Source: an uncultured Bacteroidota bacterium | GTDB lineage: Bacteria > Bacteroidota > Bacteroidia > Bacteroidales > SZUA-534 | DNA length: 40,326 nt | Direction of reading: 5' to 3' | NCBI GenBank assembly: GCA_946414435.1 | Contig: CAMKOM010000029.1 | Coordinates: 1 to 40,326 of the forward strand | In this document: positions 16,851 through 24,829 of the stretch, in pieces | Layout of the letters: each line of letters opens with the position of its first letter | How positions within the stretch are numbered: the first letter of the stretch is position 1 | The notes under the pieces: generated by a model | What the model was told of the DNA's origin: nothing | Databases searched by the model: none | Seen by the model: only the letters and a program-made list of their open reading frames with translations | Made by a program: the position numbers and the translations under genes

Positions 16851-19140
16851 GGACTTATCGATAAGGACCAAAATCACAGTAATGGTGACGGCCATCAGCG
16901 TTGTGGGACTGATTGCCGCCGGACTCATCTATGGCCATTACGACAAGATGCAGTTCAACAAGCAGACACTGAGCAACCTGACCATTCTGGGCAAGATTGT
17001 CGGCGACAACAACACGGCCAACATCATGTTCGACTATCCGCTCGACGCGCAAACCGTGCTTCAAACCTTGGCGGCCGACACCAACATCCGTGTGGCGCGA
17101 ATCTACGACACCAACCACACGCTATTTGCCGAATACGCACAAAGCCCCGAATACAGCAACACCAACCTTGACTTTATATCAGCCCGCGACACCTTTGCCT
17201 TCCACGACGACGGCCTGCTGGTGAGCCGAAACATAATTCTCGACGACGAAATCATCGGCTCAATCTTTCTGCACACCAGTCTAGACAGTTACAAAAAGCG
17301 CGCGATGCAGTTTTTCAGGGTCTATCTGTTTATGATTCTTGCAGCTACAATTATCGCGCTGCTGCTCTCAAGAACCATGCAGAACGCCATTTCCACCCCA
17401 ATCATCAACCTGACACACACAATGCGCGACATGTCGAATGTATCTGATTATCAGATTAAAGAAACCGAAAAGCGCAAAGATGAGATTGGCGAGCTGATGA
17501 AGGGGTTCAACTCGATGATTAAGCAGATAAAAAAACAGAATATCGACCTTACTCTAGCCAAGGAACAGGCCGAAAATCTAGCGAAAATCAAAGACCAGTT
17601 CCTTGCCAACATGAGCCACGAAATCCGCACCCCTATGAACGGTGTGATTGGCATGGCCAAACTGCTGAACGACACCAATTTGACACCCGACCAAAAGACT
17701 TTTCTCGACAACATCACCATATCGGCGAACAACCTGCTTGTCATCATCAATGACATTCTGGACTTCTCGAAAATTGAAGCCGGGAAAATGGAAATTGAGA
17801 AAATCGACTTCAATCTTAACAAGATAATCAACAATTTGTCAACAACTTACAAAATGTCGGCAGAAAACAAAGGGTTGTACTTCAGAGCCATCATCGACCC
17901 GAATATGCCGAAATATGTTGTGGGCGACCCCACCCGACTGAACCAGATTCTGAACAATCTGCTCAGCAACGCGCTGAAATTCACCGAATATGGCGGCATA
18001 ACACTAACCATCAGTGTTTTAAGACAAGACGCCGACTCGAGCGAGCTGAGTTTTGCCGTGCGCGACACCGGCATAGGAATCCCGAAAGACAAGCAGGAAC
18101 TGATTTTCTCAAGTTTTTCGCAGGCTTCGAGCGACACCACACGCAAATACGGCGGCACAGGTTTGGGACTGACCATTTCGAAACAACTTGCCACAATGCA
18201 GGGCGGCGACATTCTGCTCACAAGCGAAGACGGGAAAGGCAGCACTTTTGACTTGAGAATCACTTATTTGCACGGCACTAAAAAAGCCAAAGAAACCGTC
18301 AGGACAGAAACCGATACAGCTGCGGCAAAAGTTAGTATCGACCGTACACCGAACATTCTGCTGGCCGAAGACAACGAAATCAACCAGCTGTTTGTCAAGA
18401 CGATACTGAAGAAAGACTTCAATCTGATGATTGCCCCCAACGGCAAGGTGGTCATCGACCTGATGAACAAAGAAAGATTCGACCTGATTCTGATGGACCT
18501 GCACATGCCCGAAATGGACGGATACACAGCCACTTCCATCATCCGTAAGATGGACGACCAGGAAAAACGGACCATCCCGATTATTGCACTCACGGCAGCC
18601 GCCATCAAGGGCGAAAAGGAAAAGTGCATCGGCGCAGGAATGGACGACTACATTTCGAAACCTTTCGAGACGCAGGACCTTATCAATATGATTTACAAGC
18701 ACATCGGCGGACAAATATTGCCTAACGACGAAACTGACGATATTGATGATGCTGACGCACAGGCCAGCATTGAGCACAATTACAAATTCATCGACCCGCA
18801 GCACCTGGATTCCGTGACCGGCGGCGATGAGAAATTCAAAATCGAACTTGTGAACGTCTTCATCCAGCAAATGCCGACTCTGCTCGTGGGACTCGAAAAA
18901 GCCCTGCAAGAGAAAGATTACAAGCAACTTTCGGCCATCGCCCACAAAACAAAATCGTCAGTGGCACTGATGGGCATCGAATCGCTGCGCGCCGACATGG
19001 CCGAACTCGAACAAAAAGCCAAAACCGGCGACGACACCGAACTTTATTCAAAAATAGTCACCAACTTTATATCAGTCAGCACCGATGTTCTGACTGAAAT
19101 TGAAACATTTAGAGATTCACTAAAAAACGACGGACTATGA
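16840..19140 (+). CDS. CHASE8-HAMP hybrid histidine kinase with receiver and HPt
   Basis: A 766-aa inner-membrane sensor. TM1 is about 12-30, then a CHASE8-type periplasmic domain (about 35-155; [19 protein letters not shown]), TM2 about 160-178, and HAMP (about 178-235). The kinase core has the H-box [11 protein letters not shown] with phosphoacceptor H260, N-box [15 protein letters not shown]1 DTGIGIP and G2 GTGLGL. The receiver (about 504-620) has acids E510/D511, phosphoacceptor D553 and K607. A C-terminal HPt domain has AHKTKSS with H702. All phosphorelay residues are intact, so phosphate should pass H260 to D553 to H702 and on to a response regulator not encoded here. CHASE8-HAMP is also the input of YfiN/TpbB, which ends in GGDEF instead. 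The start overlaps yfiR by 11 bp and its stop overlaps the STAS gene (ATGA). Confidence 0.93.
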   Translation: MNFKDLSIRTKITVMVTAISVVGLIAAGLIYGHYDKMQFNKQTLSNLTILGKIVGDNNTANIMFDYPLDAQTVLQTLAADTNIRVARIYDTNHTLFAEYAQSPEYSNTNLDFISARDTFAFHDDGLLVSRNIILDDEIIGSIFLHTSLDSYKKRAMQFFRVYLFMILAATIIALLLSRTMQNAISTPIINLTHTMRDMSNVSDYQIKETEKRKDEIGELMKGFNSMIKQIKKQNIDLTLAKEQAENLAKIKDQFLANMSHEIRTPMNGVIGMAKLLNDTNLTPDQKTFLDNITISANNLLVIINDILDFSKIEAGKMEIEKIDFNLNKIINNLSTTYKMSAENKGLYFRAIIDPNMPKYVVGDPTRLNQILNNLLSNALKFTEYGGITLTISVLRQDADSSELSFAVRDTGIGIPKDKQELIFSSFSQASSDTTRKYGGTGLGLTISKQLATMQGGDILLTSEDGKGSTFDLRITYLHGTKKAKETVRTETDTAAAKVSIDRTPNILLAEDNEINQLFVKTILKKDFNLMIAPNGKVVIDLMNKERFDLILMDLHMPEMDGYTATSIIRKMDDQEKRTIPIIALTAAAIKGEKEKCIGAGMDDYISKPFETQDLINMIYKHIGGQILPNDETDDIDDADAQASIEHNYKFIDPQHLDSVTGGDEKFKIELVNVFIQQMPTLLVGLEKALQEKDYKQLSAIAHKTKSSVALMGIESLRADMAELEQKAKTGDDTELYSKIVTNFISVSTDVLTEIETFRDSLKNDGL

Positions 19141-19481
19141 TGGAAATAAACAATCAAATCGCAGGTTGCGCCATTGCAACCCCAAAACCAGGAAACCGAC
19201 GACTGACAATCAGCAACGACAGCGAGTTCAAATCGCAGATTAACACCGTTATTGACCAGCATGAGTACCTGAACATCATTGTTGATATGAAAGATATCGA
19301 CTTGATTGACAGTACCGGACTGGGCACGCTGATTAGCGTCTTCAACCACGGGCGCAACAACAACTGCAAAATCAAATTCTGCAACTTGAGCGCCGCGGTG
19401 GCAAATGTCATCAAGATGACCCGAATCGACCAGATTCTGGACATCTACCCGACGCTTGAAGCCGCCAAAAGCTCACTGTAA
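19137..19481 (+). CDS. STAS-domain protein (anti-anti-sigma-like)
   Basis: A 114-aa single-domain protein. The STAS fold is shown by the strand [19 protein letters not shown], with S59 in the DSTGLG loop where anti-anti-sigma factors of the SpoIIAA/RsbV type are phosphorylated, and by [19 protein letters not shown] and [12 protein letters not shown] near the end. It overlaps the kinase stop (ATGATGG, two possible ATG starts), so translation is coupled. In known systems such proteins take part in partner switching with RsbW-like kinases or PP2C phosphatases; neither is found in this window, so the partner must be elsewhere or differ. The next gene begins 14 bp downstream. Confidence 0.88.
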   Translation: MMEINNQIAGCAIATPKPGNRRLTISNDSEFKSQINTVIDQHEYLNIIVDMKDIDLIDSTGLGTLISVFNHGRNNNCKIKFCNLSAAVANVIKMTRIDQILDIYPTLEAAKSSL

Positions 19482-19495
19482 CACTTTGGCGGACA

Positions 19496-20905
19496 ATGAT
19501 TTCTGTTACCGACGAGATAAACCGGCTTTATACGTCGTGGGCTGGTGGCAGCTATGCCCATAGCTCACCCCTGCCCCGCTCTGGGTCCGACAGGCAGTAT
19601 TTCCGCCTGACGGCCGACGACCAGCGCACGGTGATGGCCGCCTACAACCCGAATGTGGCTGAAAACGAAGCCTATTTTGCTTTCACCCAGGCTTTCGCCG
19701 ATGCGGGCGTAAACGTGCCGAAAGTTCTGGCCGTAAGCGCCGACCGCACTTGCTATCTGGTTGAAGACCTTGGCTCGGAACCGCTCTACAACCTTGTTGT
19801 GGAAGCCAACGGCGCACCCAACGAGCACCTTGTGCGACTCTACAAGCGCGTGCTGACCGACTTGGCCCGAATGCAGGTTGTGGCTGGCCGCAACATCGAT
19901 TACTCACTCTGCATCGGGTCGCCCGATTTCAACCAGACGGCCATTCAGTGGGACCTTAACTATTTCAAATACTGCTTTTTAAAGAACGCGCACATTGATT
20001 TCGACGAACTGAAACTCGAAGCCGACTTTGAGACCATCAAACAAGCCGCCGCAAGCGCAGACTGTCAGTTCTTCATGTTCCGCGATTTCCAGTCGCGCAA
20101 CATCATGCTGAAGAACGGCGAGCCTTATTACATTGATTTTCAGGGTGGCAAACGCGGTCCACTGATGTACGATGTGGCGTCGGTGCTCTATCAAGCAAAA
20201 GCGAAATTTAGCGAAAAACTGCGCAACGAACTGTTCGACAGTTATATAGCCGCACTGCAAACGCTCATTCCCGCCGACCGCGAACTGCTGTTCAGACAAT
20301 TCAAACTGTTTGCCCTGATTCGCACGCTGCAAGTGCTTGGCGCATACGGTTTTAGGGGCTACTACGAAAAGAAAAAGCACTTCATTGAGAGCATTCCTGC
20401 AGCTGTGAAAAACTTGAAAGACCTGCTGGCGCTGAAATTCATCAATCTTCCTTATATTGAAGCAATTGCAAGCAAGATTGACATTGCCGAACCCGTTCCC
20501 GACAACTACGACGGCCTGACCGTTACGGTTTACAGTTTCTCGTACAAAAAGGGCATCCCTGCCGACTCGGAAAACGGCGGCGGATTTGTGTTCGACTGCC
20601 GCGGACAGCACAATCCTGGCCGCTACGACGAGTATAAATCACTCACAGGCCGCGACCAACCAGTCATCGATTTCCTGAAAGCAAACTCAACCATCGACGA
20701 TTTTCTGGCCAAAGCCATCGGGATTGTTGAGCCCACCATTGAGACCTACCAGCGGCGCGGCTTCAAAAACCTGATGGTGAGTTTCGGCTGCACTGGCGGC
20801 CAGCACCGTTCAGTCTACTGCGCGCAGAACTTTGCCGAACAGATTGGAAAGAAGTTCGATGTAAGAGTTAAGTTGATACATAGAGAGTTAGGAATTAGAA
20901 ATTAA
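19496..20905 (+). CDS. amgK: AmgK-like sugar kinase fused to RapZ C-terminal domain
   Basis: A 469-aa two-domain protein. Residues 1-320 are an aminoglycoside-phosphotransferase-fold kinase: PRSGSDRQYFRL nucleotide loop, YLVEDLGSEPLYNL hinge, catalytic loop FRDFQSRN (D197, N202) and YIDFQGG (D214), and DVASVLYQAK. The usual histidine of the HRD/HGD loop is phenylalanine (F195). Residues about 340-469 are a RapZ C-terminal domain: VYSFSYKKGIPADSENGGGFVFDCRGQHNPGR and the signature GCTGGQHRSVY (431-441). AmgK phosphorylates MurNAc and GlcNAc at C1 in muropeptide recycling; the RapZ C-domain binds glucosamine-6-phosphate in enterics. The MurU-like gene follows, as in AmgK-MurU pairs. Substrate sensing by the fused domain is inference. 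Codirectional with the STAS gene, 14 bp apart. Confidence 0.82.
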   Translation: MISVTDEINRLYTSWAGGSYAHSSPLPRSGSDRQYFRLTADDQRTVMAAYNPNVAENEAYFAFTQAFADAGVNVPKVLAVSADRTCYLVEDLGSEPLYNLVVEANGAPNEHLVRLYKRVLTDLARMQVVAGRNIDYSLCIGSPDFNQTAIQWDLNYFKYCFLKNAHIDFDELKLEADFETIKQAAASADCQFFMFRDFQSRNIMLKNGEPYYIDFQGGKRGPLMYDVASVLYQAKAKFSEKLRNELFDSYIAALQTLIPADRELLFRQFKLFALIRTLQVLGAYGFRGYYEKKKHFIESIPAAVKNLKDLLALKFINLPYIEAIASKIDIAEPVPDNYDGLTVTVYSFSYKKGIPADSENGGGFVFDCRGQHNPGRYDEYKSLTGRDQPVIDFLKANSTIDDFLAKAIGIVEPTIETYQRRGFKNLMVSFGCTGGQHRSVYCAQNFAEQIGKKFDVRVKLIHRELGIRN

Positions 20906-20942
20906 CAGGTATGAAAATGGTGTTAGGTGTTGGTATAGTTCC

Positions 20943-20974
20943 AAACTTCTAAACTTCTAAACTTCTAAACCTTT
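20943..20974. repeat. 8-bp tandem repeat AAACTTCT
   Basis: Three exact copies of AAACTTCT (20943-20966) and a degenerate fourth (AAACCTTT) lie between the kinase and nucleotidyltransferase genes. Confidence 0.85.
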
Positions 20975-20991
20975 AAACAATTCACCAATCA

Positions 20992-21031
20992 TTCAATCCT
21001 TCAGTCCTTCAATCCTTCAATCCTTCAATCC
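20992..21031. repeat. 8-bp tandem repeat TTCAATCC before the MurU-like gene
   Basis: Five copies of TTCAATCC, the second with one change (TTCAGTCC). The array ends 7 bp before the ATG at 21039, so changes in copy number would alter the leader and spacing of that gene. Confidence 0.9.
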
Positions 21032-21038
21032 TTGAGCC

Positions 21039-21761
21039 ATGGAAGCAATGATATTCGCTGCAGGTTTGGGCACCCGCCTTCGACCGCTGACAAACGACCG
21101 CCCGAAAGCACTGGTGGAAGTTTGCAGAAAAACGCTGCTGCAACACTGCATTGAGATGCTTATTGGCAATGGCGCCACTCGCATTGTGATTAACGTGCAC
21201 CACTTTGCCGAAATGATGAAAACGTACATCGCCAACCTGAAGTATAACGTTGATATTCAAATATCTGACGAGAGTCAATTGCTGCTCGACACTGGCGGCG
21301 GACTGAAAAAAGCCGTCAGCCTGTTCAGCGGCCGAGAGCCTGTGGTGATTGCCAACGTTGACATTCTCACCAACATCGATCTGCGGAAAACGATGCAGCA
21401 ACACATTGATTCAAAGGCCGATGCTACACTTGCCATCCGCGACCGCCAGAGTTTGCGCCAACTGCTCTTTGATGCCGATTGGCAACTTGGCGGCTGGCAG
21501 AACAACAAAACGGGCGAATCAATCATTGTCAGCCAGGCCAAAGAACTTAAACCATTCGCATTCAGCGGAATACACATCATATCGCCGTCGCTGTTCAGCA
21601 AATTCCCTGCCGACGATGTCTTCCCCATCATTCCGCACTATCTGAAACTGGCTGAAAGCCACAAAATCATCGGCTACCGCCACGACAGCGACTATTGGTT
21701 CGATGCTGGCTCGGTTGAAAAAATCGCGGAAGCGGAAAAATTCCTAATTTCAAAAGGATAA
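21039..21761 (+). CDS. murU: MurU-like NDP-sugar nucleotidyltransferase
   Basis: A 240-aa cytoplasmic GT-A-fold nucleotidyltransferase. The nucleotide-binding signature AAGLGTRLRPLTNDRPKAL is at residues 7-25, with the metal-binding acid in ANVDILTN and the sugar-binding loop DTGGGLKKA. The C-terminal FDAGSVEKI is typical of sugar-1-phosphate transferases. Length fits the short MurU/HddC type rather than bifunctional GlmU. Next to the AmgK-like kinase, the likely reaction is UTP plus MurNAc-1-phosphate to UDP-MurNAc, which bypasses de novo synthesis. A mannose-1-phosphate or other sugar specificity cannot be excluded from sequence alone. It is followed by a terminator-like hairpin. Confidence 0.8.
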   Translation: MEAMIFAAGLGTRLRPLTNDRPKALVEVCRKTLLQHCIEMLIGNGATRIVINVHHFAEMMKTYIANLKYNVDIQISDESQLLLDTGGGLKKAVSLFSGREPVVIANVDILTNIDLRKTMQQHIDSKADATLAIRDRQSLRQLLFDADWQLGGWQNNKTGESIIVSQAKELKPFAFSGIHIISPSLFSKFPADDVFPIIPHYLKLAESHKIIGYRHDSDYWFDAGSVEKIAEAEKFLISKG

Positions 21762-21783
21762 ATCGTTTGTCACCGATTTTTTT
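21760..21783 (+). terminator. Terminator after the MurU-like gene
   Basis: AAATCG and CGATTT form a 6-bp stem with an 8-nt loop, followed by a run of T ending at 21783. The stem overlaps the TAA stop. Confidence 0.5.
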
Positions 21784-21872
21784 GTTTCTCATCATATTTT
21801 TTCATCACTTAAAAACCTTTATCGGCAGTTGCCGTAATATGGCTCGTTATTAATGATTAAAAAAATAAAATT

Positions 21873-22814
21873 ATGAGAACACGACAAATTAACGCTATTC
21901 TGTTTCTGACATTTTTAGTTTCAATGCCAAACACTGGCTTGTTTGCCCGAACAATAACAAGTACATCATCGCAAAACGCTACCGAGCGCCTGAATGAGAC
22001 ACTTGTTATAAACTCTGATTATACCATAAATGGAAACCTTACCGCTACTGAAGTAACAATAAATCCTGGTTGCACTCTTACGATAAACGGACATCTGAAC
22101 ACAACTGGGAATCTCACAATTCTGGGTGATGGAAGCCTTGCCATTAACGAAGGCGGCGAGTTGCTGGTTGCCAACAACTTCAACGCAAAACACACTGAAA
22201 ATGGATTGATAAACAAAACGAAGAACTATCCCAACGTTGTTGTAAACGGCTGTATGACAGTTGAAGGGACGTTTGCCTGCGAGAGTCATCTGACGGTTAA
22301 CGGTGAGATTGAGACTGAAGACGCCATAGTTAAACAGGATTTGACAATTACCGAAAACGGGGCTTTGGTTGTCTATGGCCAATTAACCAATTATGGTGTC
22401 ATAACCGACAACGGCCGACTGGAAGCAGGCCGAATTGACGTGGTTAAAGAACTGACTATAAGTTCAAACGCCATATTGTATGTGAACAAAGACGAATCGG
22501 ACTCTAAAACGAATGGCGATTTAATTGTCAGAAAAGACGGAAAAATCTCTTTCGAAAAGAACTCTGCCACTATTGTTGAAGGTGATTTGATTCAGGGCGG
22601 CAGCACTTTACTGGGAATCCACCTGCTATTCCCCAAAACAGGTGACATCAAGGCTTATAAAGCAACTGTAATTGTTGAAGGCGCTTACCATATTTATACC
22701 ACCGAATTTAACAGGTCCGATGCCAATTGCGAGTGCATTGACCCTAAAGATAATCCGAGATTTTTCTCATTCGGCGGAATAAAACAAAGCACTATTAAGC
22801 AACAAACTTTATAA
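21873..22814 (+). CDS. Repeat-rich exported protein, paralog lacking the sorting domain
   Basis: A 313-aa protein with a signal peptide (MRTRQINAILFLTFLVSMPN, cleavage near FARTI). The body is a regular strand-and-turn repeat such as VTINPGCTLTINGHLNTTGN and LTITENGALVVYGQLTNYG, likely a right-handed beta-solenoid. It aligns over nearly its full length with the next gene, including NAILYVNKDESDS and the shared ending (F/Y)(F/Y)SFGG. It then stops after IKQSTIKQQTL, whereas the paralog continues about 170 residues to a T9SS sorting domain. The DNA after its stop still resembles the paralog's stop region, so the C-terminus seems to have been deleted. It may be periplasmic or no longer surface-attached. 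Function is unknown. Confidence 0.75.
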   Translation: MRTRQINAILFLTFLVSMPNTGLFARTITSTSSQNATERLNETLVINSDYTINGNLTATEVTINPGCTLTINGHLNTTGNLTILGDGSLAINEGGELLVANNFNAKHTENGLINKTKNYPNVVVNGCMTVEGTFACESHLTVNGEIETEDAIVKQDLTITENGALVVYGQLTNYGVITDNGRLEAGRIDVVKELTISSNAILYVNKDESDSKTNGDLIVRKDGKISFEKNSATIVEGDLIQGGSTLLGIHLLFPKTGDIKAYKATVIVEGAYHIYTTEFNRSDANCECIDPKDNPRFFSFGGIKQSTIKQQTL

Positions 22815-22847
22815 CCCGTTTTTGCTGATAGTTTTTGATTGAAACAC

Positions 22848-22886
22848 AACAACCCCGATTCTGTATTGAGTCGGGGTTTGTTTTTG
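22848..22886 (+). terminator. Terminator after the first solenoid paralog
   Basis: AACCCCGA (22851-22858) pairs with TCGGGGTT (22871-22878), followed by TGTTTTT. The 17 bases TCGGGGTTTGTTTTTGG recur in the terminator of the paralog. Confidence 0.85.
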
Positions 22887-23017
22887 GCTGACAGAGCAAT
22901 ATTGTTTCGCCCAAAAAAGAGTCTAGCAATTTGGCGGCTGACAAAACGAAAAATCAGCGAAACTTTTTAAGCCCGCCATCGTACAAACTTTTGTATATTA
23001 ATGTAAAAAAGCAAGTT

Positions 23018-24697
23018 ATGAAAACAAGACACATCATACCGATTCTGCTGGCGTTGGTTCTTGCGCCCACTTTGAGTGCTTGGGCAAAGACAATAAGTGG
23101 AACAGAAACACAATCAGGCACCCAAACTCTGAACGAAAGTCTGACAATAAATGGAACCTACACCATTAACGGCGACCTGACCGTAAAAGGCAATGTAACC
23201 GTAAACGGAAAAGGTACGCTAATAATAAACGGGGACTTGCATGTAACGGGCAATTTTACAGGCGATTATCAAAGCGAATGGTTTACTCCGAAATATTTTT
23301 CGAATGTGGTGGTCAACGGCAATTTGGTTGTTGACAAAAAGCTTACCGCCGATGGCAATATTACTGTAAATGGTGACTTGACGGCCAACAGCATGGATGC
23401 CAACCACAGCATTACAATTGGCGAGGACGCATCGATTACAATCGACAACAAACTGACCATCAACACAAATACTACAGTGAACGGCCAACTGCAGGCTGGC
23501 TCGGTGGAATGCGACTCCCCCCTGACAGTTAACAATAATGCAACATTGACCGTCCGAGGCAAACTGACTGGCAATGACGACATTACAGTGAATGGACATT
23601 TGGAAGCTGGCGAAGCCGACATCAACGAAAACCTGACCATTGGCAGCAATGCAATGATGGTCGTCAACGGCCTGCTAACCGACGATGGCAACATCACCGT
23701 CAACGGCAGACTTGAGGGTGGGCAGATTGAAGTCTATGAAAATCTGACAATAAACTCTAATGCCATATTGTTCGTAAACAAAGATGAATCCGACTCTAAC
23801 CCTACTGGTGATTTAATAGTTAAAAAGAACGGGAAAATCACATTCAAAGAGAACTCGACATCTTTTGTGGAAGGCAATTTAGTACAAGACGGCAGTACAC
23901 CATTCGGACTTGGACTTGTATTTCCCAACACTGGTGATATTGACGCTAAAAATGCCACGTTAATTGTTGAAGGTATTTATGATATATATGAAACCGCCTT
24001 TGGCACTACAGATTCAAATTGCGAATATATTGACCCAGGGAATAATCCCAGTTTCTATTCATTCGGTGGTGTCACCCCTGAAAATGTTTTAAAAGCTACC
24101 CCAAAAGGAAAGGCTGCTTTCGAACAAGAAATGGGAAGCCTGGAAAGTCTTAAAAATCAAATCCTTCCCATCGAGCTTGTCTATTTCAACGCGCTTGAGT
24201 TTGGCGGCGGCGTAAGGTTTGAGTGGGAAACGGCTTCAGAACTGAACAACGACTTCTTCACTATTGAGTTCAGCATCGACGCTGTTGAGTTTGCCGAACT
24301 GACTATTATTGAAGGCGCTGGCACATCGACCGAGCCGCAAAACTACCGCTACACCGACTTCTCGTCGCATGCGGGCATCATCTACTACAGGCTCAAACAA
24401 ACCGACTACGACGGTAACTTCAGTTACTCGGAAACCGTTCCTGTGGTATTTGCAGAACACCATGTTGCCGAAACCGAAGACATCAAATTTGTCGTCTATC
24501 CGAATCCCGCAACCGACCATATCACCATCAGCGGCGGCGAATACGAGAGCATATCGTTTGTGTCGGCCAACGGCGCGGTGCTGGGGCGTGAAGCGGCTCA
24601 AGGCTCACACGACATTACAAGGCTGCCCAAAGGCTTGAACTTTGTGATTATCCACACGGCAAACGGCGACGTAAGCGAAAGGTTTATCAAACGCTGA
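23018..24697 (+). CDS. Repeat-rich surface protein with T9SS C-terminal sorting domain
   Basis: A 559-aa protein beginning with a signal peptide (MKTRHIIPILLALVLAPTLS, cleavage after AWA). About 330 residues of short repeats follow (LTINGTYTINGDLTVKGN, ITVNGRLEGGQIEVYENL), likely a beta-solenoid. After the SFGG border come an Ig-like region (LPIELVYFNALEFGGGVRFEWET...), a pattern common just before sorting domains, and a type A T9SS C-terminal domain with YPNPATDHITISG, a central strand and LPKGLNFVIIHTANG ending FIKR. It should be carried across the outer membrane and attached to the surface. The ATG at 23018 is used because it starts the signal peptide; in-frame codons extend back to 22931. 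Ligand or activity is unknown. Confidence 0.82.
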   Translation: MKTRHIIPILLALVLAPTLSAWAKTISGTETQSGTQTLNESLTINGTYTINGDLTVKGNVTVNGKGTLIINGDLHVTGNFTGDYQSEWFTPKYFSNVVVNGNLVVDKKLTADGNITVNGDLTANSMDANHSITIGEDASITIDNKLTINTNTTVNGQLQAGSVECDSPLTVNNNATLTVRGKLTGNDDITVNGHLEAGEADINENLTIGSNAMMVVNGLLTDDGNITVNGRLEGGQIEVYENLTINSNAILFVNKDESDSNPTGDLIVKKNGKITFKENSTSFVEGNLVQDGSTPFGLGLVFPNTGDIDAKNATLIVEGIYDIYETAFGTTDSNCEYIDPGNNPSFYSFGGVTPENVLKATPKGKAAFEQEMGSLESLKNQILPIELVYFNALEFGGGVRFEWETASELNNDFFTIEFSIDAVEFAELTIIEGAGTSTEPQNYRYTDFSSHAGIIYYRLKQTDYDGNFSYSETVPVVFAEHHVAETEDIKFVVYPNPATDHITISGGEYESISFVSANGAVLGREAAQGSHDITRLPKGLNFVIIHTANGDVSERFIKR

Positions 24698-24717
24698 CAG
24701 TTATTCTAAAACATGAG

Positions 24718-24754
24718 CAACCCCGACTCGAAACCGAATCGGGGTTTGTTTTTG
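24718..24754 (+). terminator. Terminator after the T9SS-sorted paralog
   Basis: AACCCCGA (24719-24726) pairs with TCGGGGTT (24739-24746) around a 12-nt loop, followed by TGTTTTT. Confidence 0.85.
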
Positions 24755-24829
24755 GATAGACACAATCAACGTTCATATTGCTAACAGAGGAATTGTGTTC
24801 ACATCATCTTCGCTAACTATATCAATCAT

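Noticed and set aside
18109-18945. 278-codon minus-strand frame opposite the hybrid kinase
   Set aside because: No recognisable domain; the plus strand encodes intact receiver and HPt motifs at the same place.
16840-19140. YfiN-type diguanylate cyclase
   Set aside because: The input domains match CHASE8-HAMP but no GGDEF motif is present; the output has H-, N- and G-boxes of a histidine kinase.
20943-21031. Possible CRISPR-like array
   Set aside because: The units are 8 bp and contiguous, without spacers, so these are simple tandem repeats.
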